Shown here: positions 55,526-63,936 of the stretch, one piece after another | How positions within the stretch are numbered: position 1 is the first letter of the stretch | Layout of the letters: every line of letters begins with the position of its first letter | Source of the DNA: Photobacterium swingsii | GTDB lineage: Bacteria > Pseudomonadota > Gammaproteobacteria > Enterobacterales > Vibrionaceae | Direction: 5' to 3' | DNA length: 64,000 nt | NCBI RefSeq assembly: GCF_024346715.1 | Contig: NZ_AP024853.1 | Span: forward strand, 992,001-1,056,000 | Notes under the pieces: generated by a model | Told to the model about the DNA's origin: nothing | What the model saw: the letters and a program-made list of their open reading frames with translations, nothing else | Database searches by the model: none | Position numbers and translations under genes: made by a program

Positions 55526-57853
55526 CTATGAGGTTATTACCGCAGGTGCGGCTTGGGTGCTAGGGCTTAACTCACGGCGATCCAGCCACAACAGAGCCGC
55601 AGGCAGTAATAGAAAATCAACCACCAGCGCGAAAATGATGATAATGGCGCTCAGCTGCCCCATATCCGCATTTAATCGGAACGAAGAAGAAGCCAGTACC
55701 ATAAAGCCAGCAACCAGTACCAAGGTGGTAATGGCTAATGCGCGTCCTACAGTATTGAAGGCGTAGCGAATCGCTTGTTCGGCCGTCTGGCCTTGATGGC
55801 GAGCATATTGGTACTTACTCAGAAAATGCACTGTGTCATCCACCACAATGCCAAGTGTGAGAGAAATAACGACCGACAAGCCAAGATTAATTTCACCTGA
55901 AATCAGAGCCCAACAGCCAAAACCTAGAATAGCCGGGATCAAGTTGGGGAGCAGGCTTATCATGCCAAGACGCAAGGAGCGTAAGGCGAAAATAAGCAGG
56001 CCCGAGATAAGCAATAAACTGATCGGCAATGACTTCAGCATACTATCCATATTCACTTCCCCTATATGGGCAAACATTAGCGATGGGCTAGATGCAACCA
56101 CGTCATACTGTGGGGCGTGCTGACTGAACCAGTTGTAAATTCGTTGTTCTAATTCAACCAACTCTTGACTGCCTAAATTATCGATCGTCAGCTGAACTTT
56201 GACAGAAGACTTATCAATATTCACTTCGTTGTTAAGATCAAGACCATATGGCAATGACATTTCATACAGCAGCAAGTATTGGGCAGCCAGTTCAGGATCT
56301 TGCGGCAAACGATAGTAGTCAGCATCGTCACCGTGCATGTTCATATTTAGGCGACGATAAGTATCGGACAAACTGGCCACATGATCGGTTTCAGGCTGTT
56401 CGCGTAACCAGAGTGTGAAATCACCGAGCACATTAATTAACTGCGGATCGCTAATTCCTTGAGATTGGTTGGTTTTTATCGCGATGCTTATGGTCGTCAT
56501 ACCACTGATGGTTTGCTCCATGAAATCAGCGGCTTGGCGGAACGCATTACTGGTATCGAAATATTTCACCGAGTCATCGTTAATTTTGTTTTGCCCAATC
56601 AACACTCCTGCGCCTAATGCGATCACAGCAAAAGATGGCAAAATAATCTTATAGCGATGAATAACAAAATCAGCCAAGCCTTGCAGAATGCGAGACGGTT
56701 GTGGTTCTGAAACTTGCTTTACTTTGGCCGGTAATAGCACCAAGAGCGCAGGCAATAATGTGATAGATAATACAAACGCTACCATTACCCCTACCGCAGC
56801 TAAATTACCCATATCACGCAACACCGGCGAGTCAGAGGCATTCATCATTAAAAAGCCAATAGAGGTTGTCACGGATGTCACTAGTAAGGCTTTATAATTC
56901 AGTTTCATGCTATGAATAACGGCATCAAGTTTACTGACACCCTGCTGCTGCAAGGTTTGACGAAAGGTCGCAATAACATGCACACAATCAGCGACGGCCA
57001 AGGTCATCACCAAGGTCGGAACATTCGCGGTTGCTACACTTAAAAACATCCCTATCCAGCCTGCGAAACCCAATGTGGCTGTAATCGTTGCGACAATCAC
57101 AATCAATGTGGCTAACACACCAACCACAGATCGAATAAGTACACTTAGCACCACTAATATCACTAGAAACATCAAGGGCACTAAAGTACTACTGTCTTGT
57201 TGAGCTGCCTGAGTAAACGAGGAATTAAGCGCAATCACACCCGCTGTGTGAAAATCCACTTCTGGGTAATGTGCGCGATATTCCATCAATAAGTTTTCAG
57301 TGTATTCACTGATCACCGCGATATTCTCGGTTTTATCGCCAGCAGGTAGCTGCATCGTAATATTTACAACAGCCACATCCCCATTTTCAGATATCAAGCT
57401 GTTCCGCAATCGTGGTTCGTTAATCGCAATCGCCTTAACAGCAGCAATACGTGTCGGCGTTAGAGGGTGATCTGCGAACAGGAGATCTTCCACTAGCATG
57501 TCATCATCGACGGCAGAGGTATGTTGGTAATTCGCGATTGAATCAACACGGCTTGAAAACGGAATTTGCCATGCTGCATCGGTAAGCTGTTGAATCAAGC
57601 TGAGGTGACGATAAGTAAAAATGGCACCCGATTGCGGGGCGATCACTATCGACAGGTTATCCGTTTTATTGAAGGTTGCTTCTATTTCATTAAAAGCTTG
57701 AAGTTGCGGGTTAGCACCATCAAAAAAGATAGCGTAATCACCTCTAAAATGAAGGTTTTTCATACCCAATGTTGTGAGGATTACGGCCAGCAATACGCTC
57801 ACTAATACCCATTTAGGGTGTTCTATTGGCCATTTTAAAAAATTAACTTTCAT
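55526..57853 (-). CDS. MMPL/RND-superfamily exporter
   Basis: Inner-membrane proton-driven exporter of 775 residues, first gene of the operon. Two repeats each hold one helix, a large periplasmic loop (about 40-210 and 410-600) and five helices, twelve in total. The second helix bundle contains GIVVDDTVHFLSKYQY, with the charged pair expected in RND proton relay, and the first has ADCVHVIATF. The family includes hopanoid, lipid and carotenoid exporters, so a lipid-like substrate is likely but not shown. The ATG at 57853 follows GGAGAGAGTG. A TetR-type palindrome lies 15 bases upstream. Confidence 0.9.
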   Translation of the reverse strand: MKVNFLKWPIEHPKWVLVSVLLAVILTTLGMKNLHFRGDYAIFFDGANPQLQAFNEIEATFNKTDNLSIVIAPQSGAIFTYRHLSLIQQLTDAAWQIPFSSRVDSIANYQHTSAVDDDMLVEDLLFADHPLTPTRIAAVKAIAINEPRLRNSLISENGDVAVVNITMQLPAGDKTENIAVISEYTENLLMEYRAHYPEVDFHTAGVIALNSSFTQAAQQDSSTLVPLMFLVILVVLSVLIRSVVGVLATLIVIVATITATLGFAGWIGMFLSVATANVPTLVMTLAVADCVHVIATFRQTLQQQGVSKLDAVIHSMKLNYKALLVTSVTTSIGFLMMNASDSPVLRDMGNLAAVGVMVAFVLSITLLPALLVLLPAKVKQVSEPQPSRILQGLADFVIHRYKIILPSFAVIALGAGVLIGQNKINDDSVKYFDTSNAFRQAADFMEQTISGMTTISIAIKTNQSQGISDPQLINVLGDFTLWLREQPETDHVASLSDTYRRLNMNMHGDDADYYRLPQDPELAAQYLLLYEMSLPYGLDLNNEVNIDKSSVKVQLTIDNLGSQELVELEQRIYNWFSQHAPQYDVVASSPSLMFAHIGEVNMDSMLKSLPISLLLISGLLIFALRSLRLGMISLLPNLIPAILGFGCWALISGEINLGLSVVISLTLGIVVDDTVHFLSKYQYARHQGQTAEQAIRYAFNTVGRALAITTLVLVAGFMVLASSSFRLNADMGQLSAIIIIFALVVDFLLLPAALLWLDRRELSPSTQAAPAVITS

Positions 57854-57867
57854 CACTCTCTCCATTG

Positions 57868-57880
57868 TGACGATTCGTCA
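57868..57880. promoter_or_regulatory. TetR operator-like palindrome, site 1
   Basis: TGACGATTCGTCA, a perfect 13-base palindrome around the central T. It stands directly ahead of the exporter ribosome site. Confidence 0.75.
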
Positions 57881-58024
57881 AAAAATAGCGCTTTAAAAAC
57901 CAACACATCTACCCACGCTGTGAGCTTAGGCTGGTTAGTACTTCCTTAGCACATATGAACTGTCACCGACTAAGGTGGCAGTAGTTCGATCTTAACCTCC
58001 GAAAAATCACGCTCAGAGGCTAAA

Positions 58025-58039
58025 TTGACGATTCGTCAA
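58025..58039. promoter_or_regulatory. TetR operator-like palindrome, site 2
   Basis: TTGACGATTCGTCAA: the same core as site 1, extended by one base on each side to 15 bases. Confidence 0.75.
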
Positions 58040-58074
58040 AAAGTAAACCTTAAAAAACATGCGCTGCATGTTTG

Positions 58075-58104
58075 TGACCAATCGTCAAAGTTGACCTTTC
58101 GTCA
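58075..58104. promoter_or_regulatory. TetR operator-like sites 3 and 4
   Basis: TGACCAATCGTCA (58075-58087) and TGACCTTTCGTCA (58092-58104) match the TGAC.....GTCA frame of the first two sites. Their centres are 17 bases apart, placing two dimers on nearly the same face of the helix. Confidence 0.7.
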
Positions 58105-58314
58105 TGATAGTTGTTTTTTTGTTCGCATCAAGCACTTTCTTGTCAGTAAACGCTAATAACATTTTGGACAATAATAACGGAACAGTGGCGAAAGCAGCAT
58201 GGAAAAGAGAGAGGCGAAACACTTGTAATGATTAAAAAACATGAGCATCAAGCGCGTAAAGTCATGCCATCAGAAACAACAAAAAATAAAATAGAAATAA
58301 TTAAAAACAAAGCC

Positions 58315-59115
58315 TTATAGATTTAACGATGCAATATAATCAACTTCATCGCTAAAAACGGTTTCTTCAATATGTTGCCATACTTTCAGATAATCATGCT
58401 CAGTAGAGAGCGGCAACCACCCCATCCCATCAAGCATAATGTTAATGTTCATCAAAATAGATTGCGACTGTAAGATGCGTGCGACACAACTGCTATTAGC
58501 GGCATTGTTGATCAAGGCGTTTGAGCCAAATGCCATCGACCAATTTGCAAAGATAATGCTGTCGGTCGTCATCCCTTCTGGTAAGGTAAGATCATGGCTC
58601 GATAGGCCAGACGCAAAAATAGCATCCGTGATCGCCACCAGCTCTTCTTCCAAACCATTGATATATGCTAAGCGCTCAGGCGAGGTTTTCTCTATCACCC
58701 ATGGCGTTCTCGACGTCAGCACACACATAGATAAAATAGGCTCTATACGGGCAAAAAGATGATAAGCCACATGCATAGCGACCACTTTTTCACGGCTAGA
58801 ACCTTGGTAACTTTGTGCACGAAGAAACAAAGAGATCTCATGCAATAATGCTTGGCTACCCAATGCAGAAATAACATCTTCTTTACTAGAAAAGTGGTTG
58901 TAAATCGTCCCTTTGGAGTACGGACTTGCCGCTGCAATCTTATCCATGGTGAGGCTCGCAAAGCCCTCTTTCACCACCAAGGCTTTTGCAATCACCAGTA
59001 GTTCATACTCACGATCTTCAATCGCTTGCTGCTTTTTAGTCAATGCAGTGGCACGGTTCTCTGTTAACTTACAGAATACTTTTTTCCCGCCTTTACAGCC
59101 CACAGCACCAAACAT
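58315..59115 (-). CDS. TetR-family regulator of the exporter operon
   Basis: A 266-residue repressor-type regulator. The helix-turn-helix is FASLTMDKIAAASPYSKGTI with YNHFSSKEDVI, after an N-terminal arm (MFGAVGCKGGKKVFCKLTEN) that is longer than usual and holds two Cys. The C-terminal ligand/dimer domain (about 120-266) is unlike common TetR proteins. ATG 59115 has GAGG six bases before it; in-frame ATGs at 59142 and 59166 lack a site. It lies just upstream of the exporter operon, and copies of the same palindrome flank both promoters, so it probably represses both. Confidence 0.85.
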   Translation of the reverse strand: MFGAVGCKGGKKVFCKLTENRATALTKKQQAIEDREYELLVIAKALVVKEGFASLTMDKIAAASPYSKGTIYNHFSSKEDVISALGSQALLHEISLFLRAQSYQGSSREKVVAMHVAYHLFARIEPILSMCVLTSRTPWVIEKTSPERLAYINGLEEELVAITDAIFASGLSSHDLTLPEGMTTDSIIFANWSMAFGSNALINNAANSSCVARILQSQSILMNINIMLDGMGWLPLSTEHDYLKVWQHIEETVFSDEVDYIASLNL

Positions 59116-59238
59116 AGCAACCTCACTCAACGTCCATTTCATGCGTACCAAACACGTACTATACAATCACCTGCCCGAACCCTATACGAGTCGTGCATAT
59201 AAAGAATATCACCCTCTGTATCGGCTAGCAGCAAAATA

Positions 59239-59252
59239 TTGACCTTTCGTCA
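59239..59252. promoter_or_regulatory. TetR operator-like palindrome, site 5 (autoregulation)
   Basis: TTGACCTTTCGTCA, identical to 58091-58104, lies 124 bases upstream of the tetR start on its promoter side. Confidence 0.7.
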
Positions 59253-59408
59253 TGACTCAAGCATCGCGGATTGCCGATCATGGGAGATCAAATAGATCAG
59301 CGTCAATGCATCGTGTAATGACCCATCGTTTCGCTTAAAAATCTATCGAGCTGATCACAAAGTTCCGTTAGAATGGCGCCTCAAAAATTTTACGGTTGGA
59401 AAGCATAC

Positions 59409-60218
59409 ATGTATAAATTGGTTGCACTGGATATGGATGGCACACTCCTAAATAGTAATGGGGAGATCTCGCCAAGAACCCAAGACGCTATCGCGAAAGC
59501 ACGTAGCATGGGGGTACATGTGGTGTTAGCTTCTGGTCGTCCATTAGAAGGCATGACAAAAGCGCTCGGTGATCTCAACATGACCAGCGATGAAGATTAT
59601 GTACTGAGCTACAATGCCTCTATGGTTCAACGTGTGGCAAGCCAAACTGTCATTCGCAGCCAGATCTTAAAAGGCAGCGATGCGAAAAACATTGCTAGCC
59701 TTAGCCGAGACTTAGGCGTACACGTACATGCCTTTTCACGTCGTTTTGGGTTAATTACACCAGAAAACAACGATTTTACTCGCCATGAAGCGAAGATAAA
59801 TGGCCTTACCATTACTGAGCTTGATTTTGCAGAGCTGGACAACAATGAAGACATCATGAAAGTGATGATGATTGATGAACCAGACCGTTTATCTGCCGCA
59901 ATAGCGCAACTGCCTTCGATGCTGCATGAACAATACACTATCGTGCAAAGCGCCCCTTTCTTTTTAGAGTTTCTTAATCCGAAAAGTAACAAAGGTGCAG
60001 GTGTTGGCATGTTAGCCGAGCACCTAGGCATTGATGCAAGTGAAGTGATTTGCATGGGCGATGCTGGCAATGATAAACACATGCTGGAATACGCAGGTTT
60101 AGGCGTTGCTATGGCCAATGCGACCGACGATATTAAAGCGATCGCTGATCACATCACAGATAGCAACAACCATGATGGCGTGGCTAAAGTGATTGAAACC
60201 TTTATTCTTAATCGTTAA
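59409..60218 (+). CDS. Cof-type HAD phosphatase (YidA-like)
   Basis: A 269-residue cytoplasmic sugar-phosphate phosphatase, matching the 270 residues of YidA. Motif I LVALDMDGTLLNSNGEIS, motif II VVLASGRPLEGM, the C2-type cap in the middle (about 85-190), motif III in NPKSNKGAGVGML and motif IV in VICMGDAGNDKHML are all intact. YidA prefers small sugar phosphates. GGAAAG precedes the ATG at 59409. It is monocistronic with a terminator at 60226. Confidence 0.92.
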   Translation: MYKLVALDMDGTLLNSNGEISPRTQDAIAKARSMGVHVVLASGRPLEGMTKALGDLNMTSDEDYVLSYNASMVQRVASQTVIRSQILKGSDAKNIASLSRDLGVHVHAFSRRFGLITPENNDFTRHEAKINGLTITELDFAELDNNEDIMKVMMIDEPDRLSAAIAQLPSMLHEQYTIVQSAPFFLEFLNPKSNKGAGVGMLAEHLGIDASEVICMGDAGNDKHMLEYAGLGVAMANATDDIKAIADHITDSNNHDGVAKVIETFILNR

Positions 60219-60225
60219 TACGTGG

Positions 60226-60255
60226 AATAGGCATATTTATATCTATGCCTATTTT
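60226..60255 (+). terminator. Terminator of the Cof-type gene
   Basis: AATAGGCATA and TATGCCTATT enclose an eight-base loop, followed by TT. Confidence 0.8.
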
Positions 60256-60352
60256 CCCAATATATTGAATAATCGGCTCTCCCCTTAGCGACTCGCTGAC
60301 TTTAGTCACTCAACATCCTACCCACCTGATAAATATACATATAAAGTAAAAT

Positions 60353-61162
60353 CTATCGATTAAAAAGGTCGCTCGCTAAGCCATAAATTTTATTTTGAAT
60401 ATTATTTTTCAAGATGGGGTCAGCTGTATGGTGATCACCAGAATTAAACAAAGGCTGAGGGTTATACTCTAACAATAATTCCGCCGCTTTTGCCTGCTCC
60501 TCATCTACAACTTCTGCAATCAAGCTAAAAGCAAAGTCTAAGCCCGATGTAATACCGCCGCCACTTACACGATTACGATCAATGACAACTCGCTCATCGA
60601 CAAATGACACTTTTGGGTACGCGTTCAGTGCCTCAGCATATGCCCAATGCGTTGTTGTTTTATAGCCATCAAGTAGCCCAGTTTCCGCTAAAATAAGTGA
60701 ACCAGTACACACGGAAGTAATATATTTAGCTTTTTCACCGGCTTTCTTTAAGAAAGAGATAACGTCGCTATCTTTCATTTGTTCGCTTGGATTAGCCGCG
60801 CCAGGAACAATCAAAATATCGATTTCAGGGCAATCACTAAAGCCATAATCGGGCAACAATTGAATCTTCGCATCACAAGGCAAGGCCACTTTCTCTTTAG
60901 AAAAAGTAAAAGTATTCATGCTTGGCTGCAAAGCCAACACCTGTAATGGTGCATAAGCATCTAGCATTGTCATGTTAGGGTATAAATAAATACCTACATT
61001 CAGCTTCCCGCTATTATTAACTCGATCTCTTATCGGTTTTGCCAAAGCTAGCTCATCGGCTTTTACTTCAGAAATTAAAGTATTATTAAATAAGCCCACG
61101 CCTAAAGCCCCGATAACGCTACGTTTGATAAATCGACGTCGGCCACATATTAGATCTTTCAT
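60353..61162 (-). CDS. Tat-exported DJ-1/PfpI-family protein
   Basis: A 269-residue protein with a Tat-type signal: basic GRRRFIKRS, hydrophobic VIGALGVGLF, then VKADEL. The rest is a GATase1-like (DJ-1/PfpI) domain with the nucleophile elbow ITSVCTGSLILAETGLL and GGGITSGLDFAFSLIAEV, the pattern of the isonitrile-hydratase/ThiJ group. A Tat-exported member would act in the periplasm, which is unusual. GAAG is a weak ribosome site; the long upstream extension of the frame lacks a signal. It is divergent from the next TetR gene. Confidence 0.8.
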   Translation of the reverse strand: MKDLICGRRRFIKRSVIGALGVGLFNNTLISEVKADELALAKPIRDRVNNSGKLNVGIYLYPNMTMLDAYAPLQVLALQPSMNTFTFSKEKVALPCDAKIQLLPDYGFSDCPEIDILIVPGAANPSEQMKDSDVISFLKKAGEKAKYITSVCTGSLILAETGLLDGYKTTTHWAYAEALNAYPKVSFVDERVVIDRNRVSGGGITSGLDFAFSLIAEVVDEEQAKAAELLLEYNPQPLFNSGDHHTADPILKNNIQNKIYGLASDLFNR

Positions 61163-61346
61163 ATTAAAAACTTCATTTATGTTTGTTACTTCAATTTTGA
61201 CAAACCCGTCTAATAGCAAGAAGAAACAACTATCATCAAAAGTCCCAATTGGAACAATTCGGCGAAAAAGTCCCACTAAAACCCAATGCTCATCTTTCAA
61301 TGTAAGTTAATATAATGAAGTCGCTAAACATGAACTCGAGCCAAAC

Positions 61347-61943
61347 ATGGGACAAGCAAAAAAACAAAACAATAAAAGCCGGTCACGTATAATTAGTGCC
61401 TTCCAGGACTTACTTAGAAGTAAAGATTATTGTGATATTTCTATCGGAGAAATCTTAGATCGAGCCGATGTTAGTAAAAGCACTTTCTACCGACATTTTG
61501 AGCGAAAGTTAGAAGTGCTACTCGAGATGCACGATGCTATTTTCGAGCGTTTTTTATCCGATCTAACAACAAAAGAAGATTGGCTAAGCACTGAGGTACG
61601 TCCATCCGTTGAAACTATGTTTATAACACTAACCACCCAAAGTAACTTTAGACGCCCAATGAGCTTTAAATTAGATAAAGATTGGCCTCAAGGCTTCCGA
61701 TTAGTAAAAGCCAAGCTCGCTGGCTATATCGAGCAGAAGCTCGTCATTGCTTTCAATAATCAGCCAATGATCATTCCAATTCCGCTTTTGTCTGCCACCT
61801 TAGCTGCAATGTATATAGAAAATGTTATCCAACTCGTTCATAGAACATCTCCCTTAAGTGTGAACAAGCAAGCACTGCATATGCAAACAATGACCAGATC
61901 AATCATTGCCGGCGCTCTTAAAGACGAAACAAATCCCCAATAG
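61347..61943 (+). CDS. TetR-family regulator
   Basis: A 198-residue regulator with an N-terminal TetR helix-turn-helix (ISIGEILDRADVSKSTFYRH, then FERKLEVLLEMH) and a C-terminal domain like that of the AcrR-C-type group (MTRSIIAGALKD at the end). It is divergently transcribed from the DJ-1/PfpI gene over 184 bases, so that gene is its probable target. There is no strong ribosome site; the ATG at 61347 follows GAGCCAAAC. Confidence 0.85.
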   Translation: MGQAKKQNNKSRSRIISAFQDLLRSKDYCDISIGEILDRADVSKSTFYRHFERKLEVLLEMHDAIFERFLSDLTTKEDWLSTEVRPSVETMFITLTTQSNFRRPMSFKLDKDWPQGFRLVKAKLAGYIEQKLVIAFNNQPMIIPIPLLSATLAAMYIENVIQLVHRTSPLSVNKQALHMQTMTRSIIAGALKDETNPQ

Positions 61944-61976
61944 CCGTATATGTCTCATGGCTTATATAACAACCAA

Positions 61977-62132
61977 CTAGAGTGTCATACCCAATACAAC
62001 ACCAACCACAAAGATCATCAGGTATAAGCCAATGTGATTTTGTTTTTCATTCGTCGTGGTTGCTCTTATCTCTGGTTCGACTAACAACTGCTTCGCATTC
62101 AAAGTATGAAGGGTATAGCTTAATGGATTCAT
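61977..62132 (-). CDS. Small membrane protein of 51 residues, divergent from sgrR
   Basis: A minus-strand frame with a good ribosome site (AGGAAAAAATC before ATG 62132). The product has a polar N-terminal half (MNPLSYTLHTLNAKQLL...) and a C-terminal hydrophobic helix, IGLYLMIFVVGVVLGMTL, likely spanning the inner membrane. It ends about 35 bases beyond the end of the convergent TetR gene and begins 67 bases from the start of the SgrR-type gene. No family is known to me. In enterobacteria, the sgrR-divergent region encodes the small protein SgrT, but the sequences are not alike. Confidence 0.6.
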   Translation of the reverse strand: MNPLSYTLHTLNAKQLLVEPEIRATTTNEKQNHIGLYLMIFVVGVVLGMTL

Positions 62133-62198
62133 GATTTTTTCCTGTACTCACATTTTGTTGTGGTTATTATTAGTCAAAAAACAGGAAGTAATAATGAT

Positions 62199-63884
62199 AT
62201 GGTAGGAAACCAGAGTTCACCTTTTATTAATCAAGTTCATCTGCAGCGCCTCAAGCAGCTGTGCGATCATTATGAGCCGCACCAAACCACCAAAACAGAC
62301 ATCCCGACCCTGTCTAAGCAACTAAACTGCTCTGATCGAAATGTTGCCAAGTTAGTTAAAACACTAGCGAATATTGGTTGGCTTTCGTGGCAACCGGGAA
62401 GAGGGCGTGGAAATAAATCAGAAATCACTATCCTGACGAATTTTGAAGCGACCTTAATGCAGGTTCTTGAGCTGTACTGTCACAAAGGGCAATTGAGTGA
62501 AGCATCGCGTTATGCTGATATATTTGGGTTTAACAACACTTTCCGAAAGCGCTTACCGCATTGGCTATCAGCAGCACAAGAAAACCTAAAAGCACAGAAC
62601 ACCCTTATTACGCTTGTTCCTTATACCATCCCCAACTTTCACCCACTCTGGGCTTACCGTGCGGCTTCACGGCTCTATGTGGATGCCCTGTTCGATACTT
62701 TATTGAAGTATGACAGCGAAACAAAAACTATTCGTCCTCATTTAGCGCACTATTATGAATTTAGAGACAATGAATTATGGCTCCGTCTTCGCCCCGATGT
62801 GGTCTTTCACAATGGTGAGAAGCTCACAGCCAAACATGTCGCAACTTGCATAACCGATCGGGTAGGTAAACCTCACACCTATCAACAGCTGTATCGCCAT
62901 ATTAAAGCCGTTCGCACTCAGGGATCTTGGGTTATTTTGGCAATGACTCACAAGCAACACGCGATTCTCCATATTCTTGCTGATATGCACTCGGCCATCT
63001 ATCTCGAATCAAATGACGATGATATTCCCTATGGTACAGGACCATTCAAGCTGGAATCATACGATAAACATCAATGGGTGCTGGTTAAAAACCCAGACTA
63101 TTTTTCCAATGGTGGTTTTATCGATAAAGCTGAATTTTGGACCAGCGATACCGCAGAGGCAAAAGTTCAGGGCCATATTGTCCATCACGGTTATTCATCT
63201 AATGGCTTCATCGCTTGCGATCAAATTCCACTCCAAACGGGTTGCGATATCATTTCGTTTCCAACCACCAAAAGCTCATTGTCGATGGATGAAAAAGCCT
63301 GGATTTTTCACCATGCGCGAGAGTTTTGTCATCATGTCACTCAGGATATTTTGCCTGTCGCCAACTCGGTCGTCGGTTACCACCAGCACCAAGGCGTCTA
63401 CCTATATCATCATGAGATGAAGCGACCAACTCAAACACTCAAGGTGTTGGCATCACACTCCAATAAATACCGCATCCAATTGCTTCACTATCTAGAAAGC
63501 AAAGGGGCTAACATTGAAGTATTTTCTGACGACGAATCCCAACATACCCAATACGACATGGCTATCGGTGGCTATGTATTCTCCGATGACGATATGTTTG
63601 GTTACTACAAGTGGCTCATTTGCAGCTCAGTCTTTAAGTACTGCTTATCGCCACAACAACAAGCGGTCTTTTTGAATATTGTCGATAAGCTCTTACTCAC
63701 CAGCAGTAGCGAAACCCATTACTTAGATCAGCTTCACCGTTGTGAAGATTGGCTCATTCAACATGGCGTCTTCTTCCCTTTATGGCGAGATTCACTCAGT
63801 TATAACTTTGATAAATCACTACAAGGTGCAGAAACAGACAGCGCAGGCACGGTATCGCTAAGAAAGTTGTGGTTTGAGGATTAA
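62199..63884 (+). CDS. sgrR: SgrR-type transcriptional regulator with solute-binding domain
   Basis: A 561-residue regulator. The N-terminal winged-helix DNA-binding domain (about 15-115; TLSKQLNCSDRNVAKLVKTL) is fused to an SBP_bac_5-type periplasmic-binding-like domain (about 140-560; SRLYVDALFDTLLKYD and LRLRPDVVFHNGEKLTAKHV). This is the domain order of SgrR, which senses sugar-phosphate stress in E. coli. The effector here is unknown. The start at 62199 (MVGNQSSPFINQ) is preferred; AGGAAG is about ten bases upstream, whereas a GTG at 62160 has none. A terminator follows. Confidence 0.85.
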   Translation: MVGNQSSPFINQVHLQRLKQLCDHYEPHQTTKTDIPTLSKQLNCSDRNVAKLVKTLANIGWLSWQPGRGRGNKSEITILTNFEATLMQVLELYCHKGQLSEASRYADIFGFNNTFRKRLPHWLSAAQENLKAQNTLITLVPYTIPNFHPLWAYRAASRLYVDALFDTLLKYDSETKTIRPHLAHYYEFRDNELWLRLRPDVVFHNGEKLTAKHVATCITDRVGKPHTYQQLYRHIKAVRTQGSWVILAMTHKQHAILHILADMHSAIYLESNDDDIPYGTGPFKLESYDKHQWVLVKNPDYFSNGGFIDKAEFWTSDTAEAKVQGHIVHHGYSSNGFIACDQIPLQTGCDIISFPTTKSSLSMDEKAWIFHHAREFCHHVTQDILPVANSVVGYHQHQGVYLYHHEMKRPTQTLKVLASHSNKYRIQLLHYLESKGANIEVFSDDESQHTQYDMAIGGYVFSDDDMFGYYKWLICSSVFKYCLSPQQQAVFLNIVDKLLLTSSSETHYLDQLHRCEDWLIQHGVFFPLWRDSLSYNFDKSLQGAETDSAGTVSLRKLWFED

Positions 63885-63908
63885 CACTGTTAGCCGCTTA
63901 ACAAAAGA

Positions 63909-63936
63909 AAAGAGGTATATTTTCATATACCTCTTT
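63909..63936 (+). terminator. Terminator of the SgrR-type gene
   Basis: AAAGAGGTATAT and ATATACCTCTTT enclose a TTTC loop, 24 bases after the stop. Confidence 0.85.

Larger units (their letters stand above)
57854..58314. other. Control region between tetR and the exporter operon
   Basis: About 460 bases without a gene. Four of the five palindromic operator-like sites occur here (57868, 58025, 58075, 58092). The exporter promoter must be upstream of 57880 on the minus strand. The remainder, 58110-58314, is AT-rich and is the downstream end of the tetR gene. Confidence 0.7.
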
